Positions 9,537 through 19,465 of a DNA stretch of 64,000 nt are shown here, one piece after another. The notes below the pieces were generated by a model. It was not told the DNA's origin, searched no databases, and saw only the letters and a list, made by a program, of their open reading frames with translations. This stretch comes from Clitoria ternatea (lineage: Eukaryota > Streptophyta > Magnoliopsida > Fabales > Fabaceae). The stretch is from NCBI GenBank assembly GCA_037962975.1, contig CM075669.1, positions 190,100,501 to 190,164,500 of the forward strand, read 5' to 3'. The position numbers and the translations under genes are program-made. Numbering within the stretch: position 1 is the stretch's first letter; each line of letters starts with the position of its first letter.

Positions 9537-11018
9537 ATGCAAACTCGATCTACCGCAGGTAAAATTTATTTTGATCCTGAGATAGAAAGGTTTGTAAAGA
9601 AAATCAAGTCTTTGAAATCTAAAACACAAACTAATTCTTCTTCTACTTCAAAAATTTTTGAAAATTCAAATATGGCTGCTGAAAGGAGAACATTGGGACA
9701 GTTTGCTGCTATAAATGGTCCACCCCGAGTTTCGGGAATGTTTCAAGGACCAGTTTTACCAGTGGAAATTAAACCTGCCACTTTAAACATAATTCAAAAC
9801 AACCAATTTGCTGGTTTAAATCATGAAGAACCATATGAACATTTAACTGTTTTTTATGAGTTATGCAGCACAATTGGTTTTGAACCCAATCAAGAAGAGT
9901 CTGTTTACATGAGACTCTTTCCTTTTTCATTGATTGGGAAAGCAAAAGAATGGTTTAAATCTTGTCCACCGGGTAGTTTTGCAAACTGGTCCGATGTTGA
10001 AAGAAAATTTTTGGAAAGATTTTATTCTCCTTCGAAATATTTTGAAGCAATGACAGCCATACACTCTTTTTCTCAAAATAATGATGAATCATTAGGAGAG
10101 ACATGGGAACGATTCAAGGCACTCTTGAGAAAATGCCCAAACCACAACCTGAATGATGCCGAGAAGGTAAGAATCGTTTACCATGGTTTATTGCCTCAGT
10201 TCAAGATGATGTTAGATGCTTGTGCAGGTGGTTCTTTAATGAATAAGACTGTGGAAGAAGCCATAGAAATATTGGAATCAATGGCTATTAGTGACCGACA
10301 AGCAAAGCATGAAAGAGGTAATATGCAAAGGAAGCCAGGAATGCTCGAATTGGGAGTAAATGATGCAGTGTTGGCTCAGCAAAAATTACTGACCCAACAA
10401 ATTGAAGTTATGAGCAAGCAATTGGAAAAACTTCAAATTGCTCAAGTAGCATCACCACCCCCTGCTCAACTTAAAGCATGTACGCACTGCATGGGAGAAC
10501 AACCATATGGTTACTGTGGAAATGAGCAAGAGCAAGCCAATTTCATGAACCATCAAAGAGCACCCTTAGGTAATTATCCTTTTAATCATGGAAATTCTTT
10601 TTCTAACAATTACCTACAGGGTTGGCAAAATCAGAATATTGGCTGGAGACAGGACACTGGACCTTCCAACAGACCTCCTAACAATCAATTCAAGCAACAA
10701 CAAACTGACAATGCAAGGTTGACAAGAATAGAGGAAGCTATTCAACAGTTATTGCAGTTTGTAGAGACAAATGAAGCTGCCCGAAAAGCATCAGACATAC
10801 AAATGGGTCAGCTCGTAAAAGAAATAGCCGAATTAAAGAGTTCTGGGTTTTCTGCAAACACTCAAAACCCAAGGGAACAATGTAATGCTGTTTCTATTGA
10901 TGTTGTAAAAATTGATTGTAAAGAAAAGAGTGAGAAAAAGAAAGAAGAAGAAAAAGAAAGTGAAAAAATAAAACCCCGAAAAAATGTAAAGATCCGGGGA
11001 GTTTCACCATTCCTGTAA
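9537..11018 (+). CDS. gag: Athila-type Gag of element N
   Basis: This is a single open frame of 493 codons from the first ATG (9537); the upstream codons in frame lack an ATG. Gag packages element RNA into cytoplasmic particles. The retrotransposon gag core is at about residues 85-185, with GKAKEWF and WERFKALLRKCPNHNL. A zinc-knuckle relic at 10479-10517 (CTHCMGEQPYGYC) has glutamine where histidine is expected. A charged Lys/Glu-rich tail (10910-10990) precedes the stop. The family usually continues into protease in one frame. Here protease is in another frame (see 10994), the likely break being an A-run at 10979-10984. An intact 1.5-kb frame agrees with the young age of N. It probably supplies capsid in cis, with polymerase in trans. 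Confidence 0.88.
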   Translation: MQTRSTAGKIYFDPEIERFVKKIKSLKSKTQTNSSSTSKIFENSNMAAERRTLGQFAAINGPPRVSGMFQGPVLPVEIKPATLNIIQNNQFAGLNHEEPYEHLTVFYELCSTIGFEPNQEESVYMRLFPFSLIGKAKEWFKSCPPGSFANWSDVERKFLERFYSPSKYFEAMTAIHSFSQNNDESLGETWERFKALLRKCPNHNLNDAEKVRIVYHGLLPQFKMMLDACAGGSLMNKTVEEAIEILESMAISDRQAKHERGNMQRKPGMLELGVNDAVLAQQKLLTQQIEVMSKQLEKLQIAQVASPPPAQLKACTHCMGEQPYGYCGNEQEQANFMNHQRAPLGNYPFNHGNSFSNNYLQGWQNQNIGWRQDTGPSNRPPNNQFKQQQTDNARLTRIEEAIQQLLQFVETNEAARKASDIQMGQLVKEIAELKSSGFSANTQNPREQCNAVSIDVVKIDCKEKSEKKKEEEKESEKIKPRKNVKIRGVSPFL

Positions 11019-11398
11019 CAATCGGAAATATCAACATCAGGAATGCGCTATTAGATTTAGGGGCTAACATCAACTTGATACCCCTAGATTTAATAAAACG
11101 CATTGGTGAATATGAGCTAAAAGAAGTAAAGACAGAATTACAGTTTGCGGATCGCTCTGTCAAAAAGCCTTTTGGGATTGTGGAAGATGTATTGGTAAAG
11201 GTTGACAAGTACCACTTCAAAGTCGACTTTATGGTACTGGATATGAAGGAAGATACTGAGATCCCCCTGATCCTAGGAAGACCTTTCATGAAGACTGCAA
11301 AAATCAAAGTAGATGTTGATCAAAGTATGGTTGCAGTCAAAGTTTATGGAGAAGAAGTACGCTTCAGCGCTCATGAACACCTCAGGATAAGTAATTAG
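10988..11398 (+). pseudogene. pro: N aspartic protease remnant
   Basis: The frame reads KDPGSFTIPV at 10988, then LLDLGANINLIP (active-site D-L/S-G-A type, about 11048-11085) and PLILGRPFM (11264-11290). These are the normal Athila/Tat protease landmarks in the right order. It overlaps the end of gag in a different frame and has no start of its own, so it needs a frameshift or is dead. It ends at 11398, and no RT sequence follows. This residue of pol shows N came from a full Athila-like element that lost the polymerase genes. Confidence 0.8.
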
Positions 11399-12017
11399 GA
11401 AAAAGTTTACCCTTCAACCAAACCAGGTATATCTCTTCCCAATCAATTAAATTGTTTTGAATTAACCGATGCTTTGAATGATGAAAAACAGGTAATTAGG
11501 CATCGGAAAAGAAGAAGAAGGAAGAAAAAGACAAGTGATTCCTCAAAGAATATTGGGAAACCACCTGATTAATCAGAGGTACTGTCTGGCTGGAGACATT
11601 AAACCTAGCGCTCAATGGGAGGCAACCCATTCTTTTCTTTTTGTTTTTAAGGTTGTTTTAAATAATAAAAAAAAAACCACAAAACAATTTTTTAACTTGT
11701 TTAAAAGAAAAAGGGTTTTTAAACTGAAAAGGTTTTTGAAAATCCAAATTTTTGAAAATCAAAAACAAAAGCCCACGCGTAGCGCCCACTTGAAGCGTAG
11801 CGTGGACTCTGAATTTTGGTTCTGATGCGTAGCGTCCCACCCACGCGTAGCGTCAGAGCCCACGTTCAGTTTTTAAAACTGAACCAGAGAGGCCCATCTT
11901 AGGGTTTTAAACCTAAAACTTCCTCTCTGCCTCACTTAGTTTTCAAACCTAAACTTCAAAAACCTCCTTTTCTCTCTTCCAAACCTCTTCATTCCTAAAT
12001 TGCTCAAGGAACAACAA
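11399..12017 (+). other. N spacer and leader of second gene
   Basis: After the protease remnant the sequence holds a short basic open tail and then an AT-rich spacer. A dyad cluster (ACGCGTAGCG copies, 11774-11853) is followed by a T/C-rich leader-like stretch (about 11920-12000) that ends in CAACAA/GTAAGT. It looks like a promoter and 5' leader for the gene at 12601. No TATA box stands out. Confidence 0.5.
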
Positions 12018-12600
12018 GTAAGTACTCTAATCCATCCTCTTTAGCTTTTTGTTTTAATTTTCGATTTTAGAAATAAATGTGGTTAGGATTAGGATTAGAA
12101 GACCATTGGGATTGATTGCTGTTAGGAATTAGAAAATGAATGGATATAATGTCGTTTGGAAAGGGGTTGCACATTGCTGCTGTGCAACCCCTGTTATTTT
12201 TTTCAAAACTGCGCAGCCCACGCGTAGCGTCCCACTGACGCGTAGCATGGAGGAACTGGCTGATGCGTAGCGTCACACCACGCGTAGCGTCAGCCTCTGT
12301 TTTTAAATCTTGCTGTTTGTTTGTTGTTTGTTGTTTTCTTTTTAAATTAATAAATTTTTATGTTTAGTATTCGTTATACTTTCTTGCAAATTTGTATAAA
12401 TAAATTGTATTTTGTTTTGTATATTATTTGAATATATGTATGTTAATTTCTTTAAATATTAAAAATTCAAAAATATGTTGTTGAATTGCATTTTTATTTG
12501 TGAAAAATTTTAGAAAACCCAAAAATATTTTACAAATAATTGTTTGCTTGTGTGTGATTTATTTAGTGTGTGTTTAATTTTAAATTTTTACTTTTTGCAG
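12018..12600 (+). other. Candidate intron before N's second gene
   Basis: Donor ACAA/GTAAGTAC lies at 12017/12018. A T-rich tract and acceptor CTTTTTGCAG lie at 12591-12600, directly against the ATG at 12601. The interior is AT-rich with no coding features and holds a dyad cluster at 12217-12295. The two sites are strong matches to plant consensus, and the ATG placement is hard to explain otherwise. Confidence 0.6.
12217..12295. repeat. ACGCGTAGCGT dyads inside the N intron
   Basis: Four copies (CCACGCGTAGCGTC, TGACGCGTAGCATG, TGATGCGTAGCGTCA, CCACGCGTAGCGTCAG) match those in the LTR and at 11774-11853. The motif is thus repeated in three separate parts of N. Confidence 0.85.
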
Positions 12601-13908
12601 ATGGCACCTAAGAAATCCATTCCCACAACCGGTCCCTCTAAAAGACAGAGGAAGTCCACAGACACTGACACCACTTCTGAGGATCCTGATTCTCAGAGAC
12701 AGGAGGTGTTAGGACCGAGGGATCCTACTAGATTTCGCACGGATGCGAAATGGGCACAGTTTTATCAGATCAAGGGCCAGAGACTTATCTGGGAGAGGGT
12801 CCTTGATCTGAGTGCAGGAGACTATCCTGAGTTGTAGGATAGAGTGCAGCAGAGGAGATGGGGACCTCTATTCTCCCTACCTACTGAGGGGGACCCCATC
12901 TTAGTGATGGAGTTTTACGCAAATGCTTACAGGACCCGCCAGGACGCACCGAATCTTGGGCAGCAGCGGACGAGTTGGGTTAGAGGCCGGCATATCTCTT
13001 ATGACCGGGACACCATCAGTACCCTATTGGGTAACCCTTGGGAGCCTACTCCCGAGGATGATACTTGTTTCTGGAAAGAAAACAGAAACAAGATTCTTGC
13101 TGAGGGAGAGTTAGGATACTCCCTCGAGGAGGTTGCTCATTTTCTGAGCAAGGATGGAATCTTTTTCAACCTGAGTAGGGTTGGAAGGAGTCCATCTAAC
13201 CTCCTCAAGACCCAGCTTACCCCCATAGCCCAGGCGTGGTCCCACCTCATGCTCCATAATATCACTCCTGTCACCCATCTTTCTTCCCTTCCAGTGGAGC
13301 GTTGTTGCCTCCTTTATTCTATCCTCCAGGGCCACACCATTGATATCGCCGAGCTTATCTCCGAGCAGATTCACTTTTATGCCCTTGGGTATAAAGTGAA
13401 TCGCCCCATACCCTTTCCTCTCATCATATCTGCCTTACTGAGGAGGCAGGGAGTCATTGTACCTTCACCAGAGTTTACTAGTTCTTCAGGGAGAGTCCCT
13501 AAAGTTCTAGTAAACAGAGATTATTTTGTGCAGCAGTGCGAGCTTCCACCACTAGAGCAGGAGGCTCAGCCCCGACCTCGGAGGAGAAGACCACCAGTGC
13601 AGCCTCCATCTGCTGATGCTGTTACACAGGGCTTTGCCCGGATGTCACTTGAGCATCAGTATATGATGCAGATGATGGTTGCCACTCACAGAGCTTATAT
13701 TCATCTTCACGATGAATTTTATCAGTACAGGTTACAGGGAGAGGGAGCACCTTATGTTACCCCAGCCGAGTTTGCAGCACATGTAGCTTGGCCCGGAGAT
13801 TTACCCACCTACCCTGAGACTGGTGGATCTTCTAGTGCACATCATGACTCTGATGGTGATGATGAGGAGGAGGAGGAGGAGGATGATGATGATCAGATGG
13901 AGGATTGA
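12601..13908 (+). pseudogene. N second ORF: 'putative plant transposon protein' domain, one in-frame stop
   Basis: The ATG at 12601 abuts a splice acceptor. The frame runs 435 codons to 13908, with one in-frame TAG at 12835-12837 (after GDYPEL). The N-terminus is basic, with a KRQRK stretch like a nuclear signal. The middle (WAQFYQIKGQRLIWER, VMEFYANAYRT, GRHISYDRDTI, GNPWEP, LPVERCCLLYSILQG) matches what I know of the plant-specific domain often found as an extra gene in Athila-like elements. The C-terminus is a Glu/Asp run (13859-13900). The role is unknown. The TAG may be a recent null mutation in this copy or a read-through site. Nothing here resembles env or integrase. Confidence 0.75.
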
Positions 13909-15123
13909 GGATGCCATCTTTATCTTATTTTGAGTACATTTGCTTTTAGTTGATACTTACATTTACATTCATATTAACATTTTATATTATGATATTTTAT
14001 TATTGTGTGGTGTGTTTATTTTTATTCATTTTCTTTTAATAAATCAATCAAATTTTTGTTAGTAAGTTAGTTTATACACTTAGAGTTTTTACACAATAAA
14101 ACCAATTTTGTAAAATTAATTATTTGATTCTTTATAACTTAGGAATTTTGATAAATTTAATTACAATAAGTTTATTAACCATCAAGCAAATTTCAATAAC
14201 CCGGTGAGTTGAGAGATTTCTTTTAAAACACTTGAGGGTTTAATCGGCATATTTTCAATTCGAATTGATTTTGCTTTAATCTCTTATGTGTGTTGTTGTA
14301 CAGAGAATTCGGGAAAATGATCAAGGCATATTTATTGGTGAAACGAAACCTTGGGCCAAACAGCTTACCTTGGTAAAAAGTCTTTTATCCTTTGCAAGCC
14401 AATTTGAGCCTAAAATAAAATTCTTTGGTACCCTTAAAGCCTAAATTTATTTTTACCATTCCCTATACTTGATTGATTAAAAGAGCAGTTGAAATAAATG
14501 AAAAATATTTTGAGTGTTCTCACAAAAATGGGGAGTGAAAATAAGCAACTTGATTCTTTTCAAAAAGAAAATATGGAAAAGAAAAGCCAAAATAGTGAAA
14601 AGAATCAAGTTGGGGGTATTTATTTTTCATCAATAAAAGAAAATGAGAAGTTTGGGTCAAGAGAAAGCCTAAGGATTGTAAAATGCTCTTTTATGATTTC
14701 AGGTTTTTGAATTCCAAGAAAAACCATTGATTCTTGTAAACCAAGCCTCATTACAACCTGTAAAAAGACCTCGTGATTTCCGAATTAACTCTGTATAAAT
14801 AACCATTGATTAGATGACAAACAAAGTTAAATTCGTTTGATTTTATGATTGATTGAGTGAAATAGGTTACCAATTGCATAGAGATAAACACTTGTGAGGT
14901 AAGCCTGAAATTCTGCTTGATTGTTAATAGAATATTGTAAATAATTTTATCATTAAACCTTTGTTATATTTGAATCAGTTTTTGATTATTACAAAATAGT
15001 TGAAATTGTGTAATTATTTTTTGTGGTAAATTTTCGGACTAACTTAAAAATTTGATTTCAAATTTTTATTTTTTATTTTTCTCTCTTGCTCGAGGACGAG
15101 CAATGTCTCAAGTTAGGGGTATT
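13909..15123 (+). other. N 3' non-coding region with two polypurine-like tracts
   Basis: The region is AT-rich without a credible gene; the open frame at 14498-14710 is lysine-rich and unrecognised. CAAGTTGGGGGTATTTA (14605-14621) is nearly identical to the true polypurine tract CAAGTTAGGGGTATTTG (15109-15125) next to the 3' LTR. A hairpin at 15086-15103 has 7-bp arms TTGCTCG/CGAGCAA and a 4-nt loop, and sits just upstream of the real tract. Confidence 0.75.
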
Positions 15124-16667
15124 TGTTAGTCCTCAAATTTTCAATAAAAGCTTAAATAAAAATATCATAAAAATTATAAAAATCAGTTTAATTTGTTAGA
15201 AAATTAAGATTTAAATTCAATAAATGGATGTTGTTGGAAATAATCTGCCCTTGATCAATTTTCTCTAGTTTTGCAGTGAAAAAGTTAAGAAATCAAGAGA
15301 AAAATACACTGGAGAATCTGACGCGTAGCCTCACCCCACGCGTAGCACCAAGAGCTACTTTTGATGCTGACGCTACGCATCAAAGCCACGCGTAGCATCA
15401 GTGTTGCGTGAACAACCACTCCACTTTGGCCAACCACTCCACTTGGACTCAATAATGGGCACCCCACTCAGCCCAAGGGCCACCCCAATCAGCATAAATG
15501 GCCAAAAACTCGTGGAAACATGTCCAAGTGGCCAGGCATGATCAAGATTAATTATTGAAAGTGGCCATTATCAAGTGTTTAATGGAGGCTGAGTCAGGAG
15601 TCTGACGCGTAGCGTCACAGGGACGCGTAGCGTCAGCACCCTTGCTCAGCCTTATAAATAGGGCCATCCAACACCATTCATAGCATCCCATTCTATACAC
15701 TTCTCTTCTCTTCTCTCTTGTGCTCGACCTTGAGTACTTCTTTTGTGAGTTGTAGTTCTAGAATAGTTTTCTAGATACTTGAGTGTGTTTCGGTGTATTG
15801 TGATCGTTGTATCGTGAAGTTTCCATCGTCTTCGTAATGTCAAACTCTGTAAGTGTTGTCTTTACTTTTACCATGTGTAACTAATTTGTTTATGTTGGAA
15901 TTGGTGAACTAATCTATTGAGTATAATGTTGTGAATTCGACCTCTGCATGTTTATGATTCAAGTACATGTTAGTGTCTCAACCTTTTATTAATATGAACG
16001 TCAAACGGGAGAATGATTTTCATGTGTATCGAAACTGGTTTTATTAGTGTAAATGTCAAACGGGAGAATGATTATTTATGCCGTATTGAAACTAGTTTTG
16101 ACGAAAGTAAAAAGTTGGAATACCCTTGGTATCTCAATTCTATAGGGGTTGTTAACCATTGTTGCCATAAGGCAGGTCTTAATGCAAGTTTTTACTGAGA
16201 AAGCTCACGAGGGATCGGACTTTACGGTGAATTCTTAGAATTTATATCACGAGGGATCGGTTATAATGATTTTAAGCTGCAATGACATGAAACTTGATGA
16301 TTAAATATGCATGTCTTGAGTTCCTCATTGTTATTCTAGATTAGGGATCCAATTTCCAACATAATTTGTTTATCTGTGTTTATCTCAAGTATCTTACCTA
16401 TTCTAGATTGCAACTCAACTTTTTAGATAGATTTTTATTTTCTTTTATCTTATGAATCACTCAATCATGCTATCTTGTGAATACTGTATAAACTGTATAT
16501 AAATCATTCTTTTGTTTATAATTTCCTTCACATTTACCATAGTAAGTAGAAAATTACTGTTGTTATTGGACTTTCAATCCCAGTGGAACGATATCTAAAT
16601 TTCGAAAACTACAAACGATTGGTGCGCTTGCCAATTGACAAAACCCGGTTCCACCGACGGGTTAACA
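15124..16667 (+). repeat. N 3' LTR
   Basis: It is 1,544 bp, the same length as the 5' LTR with no indels. The eight differences lie in the first 560 bp (from the equivalents of 7884 to 8414); the last about 970 bp are identical. The dyad cluster and TATA box are conserved. Confidence 0.93.
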
Positions 16668-16672
16668 GTGCC

Positions 16673-17487
16673 TGAAACTGAAACACATGAAAAAATAGAA
16701 TCATGGGCCATTTCCTCTCATCTCCTCCTTCTATTGAAGCCTTGGACCTTTACCTAAGTCAATTCTTGGGGTGATCTTGGAGATTGACCATGTTTTTGCC
16801 TTCGGGGATCAAGGTAGGTTAATTAGGACCTTTGATTTCACGTTTTCTTCCTCTTATTATCTCTCTCTCTCTAACCGTGGTTGCATATATGTGGGGAGGT
16901 TATGGCTTCATGTTTTATGATGATGTAAGGCTTGGGTATTGCTCCTAAGACAATATGGATGGCAATGTTCTAATGAGTTTCGTGTTTTGGTGTTCGTAGG
17001 TGCCAGAACGAGTATCGAAGGACCGGTTGGTGAAGCGGGCATTAGAATTGGACGTGAAGCAGCAAGTGATTTAAGCGTGGGTCACAATCGACATCGAGAA
17101 CAAATTCTAGAAGCTTGGAATTTAGGTAAGGAGGTGTTTGGGTCATAATAATTAAAATAGGTAATGTATAATTAATATTATGAAAAATAGAATGTTTGTG
17201 ATAAACAAAAAAATGTAGAAATATGATAAAAGGATAAATATGTATATCCATGATAATTAGAATGCTTAATTAGTTAGTAAATAAATTGTATGAATGGTAT
17301 GTAATTATTTGATAAGTTATGGGTGTATGATTTTGTATGATAAACTGATGTTGACTGGCCGATGCATAAATATATCATTATATATATTGTAACTGGAATG
17401 AGATTATGAGTTATTGGGTGTATGTTGATGGATTTAAGGGATATTGATGAATTAACATGCATCGTGATGAGTTGTTGATGTGCCAGA
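16673..17487 (+). repeat. A 5' LTR, piece 2
   Basis: This piece aligns with 35630-36430 of the 3' LTR. It contains a pyrimidine-rich leader (16700-16730), donor-like AAG/GTAGGT (16813/16814) and the exon-like cassette 17000-17125. It is interrupted at 17487/17488 by element B. Confidence 0.88.
17000..17125 (+). other. Candidate LTR mini-exon in A (5' copy)
   Basis: Acceptor TGTTCGTAG precedes 126 nt beginning GTGCCAGAACGAG. Donor TTTAG/GTAAGG follows. The 3' LTR copy (35953-36078) is also exactly 126 nt with both sites kept, despite base changes between the copies. Confidence 0.5.
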
Positions 17488-18688
17488 TGTAACACCCTGA
17501 ATTTTTAAAATAGAAAGTTAAATTAAGAAAATAAATGTTGAATAATTGAATGTGAACTATTTAATGTCCTAAAATATTAGAAATAATTTAATTGAGATTT
17601 AGAGCGACTGTTAGTAAATTATTGAAACCGAATAAGCAGAAAACTAACCCAGATAAAATATGAGTGTCGGACCAAGTATTTCCAATTGAGATACCGTTAG
17701 TCAGGGCCGTAGATAATGTTACTGGGAATTCAAATATGTATTCGGAATAATTTTTAGAATAAGTATTGAGCTCGAATAGAGAGCCTGTTTGTTTGAAAAC
17801 GGAAGAGTTTAATGAAAGATTAAAAAAATTAAAACAAAATCCTCACCTCTTTCACTCTATTTTCACGCTGGTTTTCACTCCCTTTGGCAAACACACTTCT
17901 CCCATTCTTCCCTTCTTCATATCTTCTTCTTCCTCCCTAAGAGCTTGAACAAATTGGTGTTCTCCCTCTCTTATTTTCGTTCACCATTGAAGCTTGGAGG
18001 AGACGATGGATGCTTGAAGCTTCTCCCCTTCTCCTCTCCATTTTCATCATCTTCATCCTCCCTCTTGATTCCCATTTTCATTTTCTTGGGGCAAGGTAAA
18101 TTCCTTGCCATTTCCTTATGTTTTGAACCTAGAAATGGTTAGTTATGACTTGGGAGAGTATTAAATACTTGTGGGTAGTGAAAGGAACCATTAAATATAT
18201 AAACCCTAAGGTGGGGTGAAATAAATATGGATATTTATGAGCAATAAATAAGGTATATGAAAATAGGGTTGAAAGATGATGTATATAGAAGTACATTTAT
18301 GATATGGTTGGGTTTTTACAAAAACCCTAACTTATGAAATTGGGGGAAATATATAAGATGAAGGTGAAAGGCATGATGAAAATGTTATAAATAATAAGGT
18401 AGAGGTATTTAATGATGATTTATAATATTGGTTAGAAGTCATAAATGGAAAACTCACAAAGGTGTTGGTGGGAAATTAATGTATGTGGTGACCTAATAAA
18501 TGGGGTTGTTGTGTAGGCAATAATGAATGGTGATTTAAGGGATGGAATTCCTGAAGCCTAATTAGGCAAATGAATAAAACCTATAAATAGTCTCTACATG
18601 ATAAGAATCATATGTACATATATGTATATGTATGTTGAAATGGTGTTTGAATGAATGATTGATGTGGTCCTATAATTGATTGGTGTAG

Positions 18689-18745
18689 GACTTGATAATA
18701 CTTATGAGGCGGGAACATCGAACTCAAAAGTTTACTTCTCTTGAG
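18689..18745 (+). other. Candidate LTR mini-exon in B
   Basis: Acceptor TTGGTGTAG precedes 57 nt with GAGGCGGGAACATCGAAC. Donor CTTGAG/GTAGGA follows. The same arrangement is at 38348-38409 (C) and 57921-57980 (E). It predicts a first intron of 593 nt (18096-18688) and a second from 18746 to the acceptor at 21558. Confidence 0.5.
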
Positions 18746-19164
18746 GTAGGAGAGGGGTGTATTTCTAAATGTATGAGAACTTGTATGCTGATAATGTATG
18801 TATTGATGTAATATGGCATGCTTCCTTTAGTGGATGTAGTATCATATGTGTGTGATGTGAAATTGAGTAAGATTCGTATAATGATTGGTTGTGAGATAAG
18901 ACCTTATTGAGGTTATGATTTGTATGATATGTGATGACATGTCATGGATTCCATGTGTGGCTTGATGAATATTTGAAATGCTTGACTTAATGATTCTTGA
19001 ATATTATGATCGGAATACATATATATGTTTGAATATGTGGAATTAACATGGAAATTGAGTAGGAGTATACCCTAGATGAGAGGGTGAGATAATCTATATG
19101 AGGTTGAGGCATGCATGAGCATTGTTGCATACATAACATGACATGCATATCATGATGATGTTGA

Positions 19165-19465
19165 AAAGTGGTTACGATCACTTGATGTTGGAATATAAAG
19201 GGCTTGCGAGTTCTTATGATTATTGGACCGGTGGTTGCGATCACTTGGTATTTGAAATGAAAGGCCCTATGGGACCATTGAGATTGTATGCCCGTGGTTG
19301 CGATCATGAGGTGGGAGTAACCCTTGCAAGGCGGGAAACCATTATGAATTGTTGAACGTGGTTGCGATCACGAGAAAGCACCTTGCGAGGCTGCTAGAGG
19401 GAGTACCCCTTGCGAAGCGAGAAACCAATTTGAATGAATGAATGATTATGGTGGTTGCGATCACC
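19165..19465 (+). repeat. GGTTGCGATCAC repeats in B LTR
   Basis: Copies of TGGTTRCGATCAC at irregular 60-90-bp spacing alternate with a GGGAGTA...GCGGGAAACCA block. The same unit is in solo LTR C (40480-40615 and 44591-44895). Confidence 0.8.

Larger units (their letters stand above)
7844..16667 (+). mobile_element. Element N: non-autonomous Athila-like retrotransposon
   Basis: It has two 1,544-bp LTRs (7844-9387 and 15124-16667), each starting TGTTAG and ending GTTAACA, and perfect TSDs GTGCC at 7839-7843 and 16668-16672. Inside are a tRNA-Asp-type primer-binding site, a gag frame, a protease remnant, and a second gene behind an intron. There is no RT, RNase H or integrase, so it must borrow these from an autonomous relative. 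The LTRs differ at eight positions by direct comparison, seven of them transitions, so it is the youngest insertion that can be dated here. It is inserted in A's 5' LTR. Confidence 0.93.

Noticed and set aside
12544..12600. In-frame extension upstream of the second ORF of N
   Set aside because: It has no ATG start and lies in the predicted intron; the ATG at 12601 directly follows a splice acceptor.
12601..13908. Second ORF of N as an env-like gene
   Set aside because: No signal peptide or membrane segment is visible; the sequence fits the plant transposon-associated domain instead.
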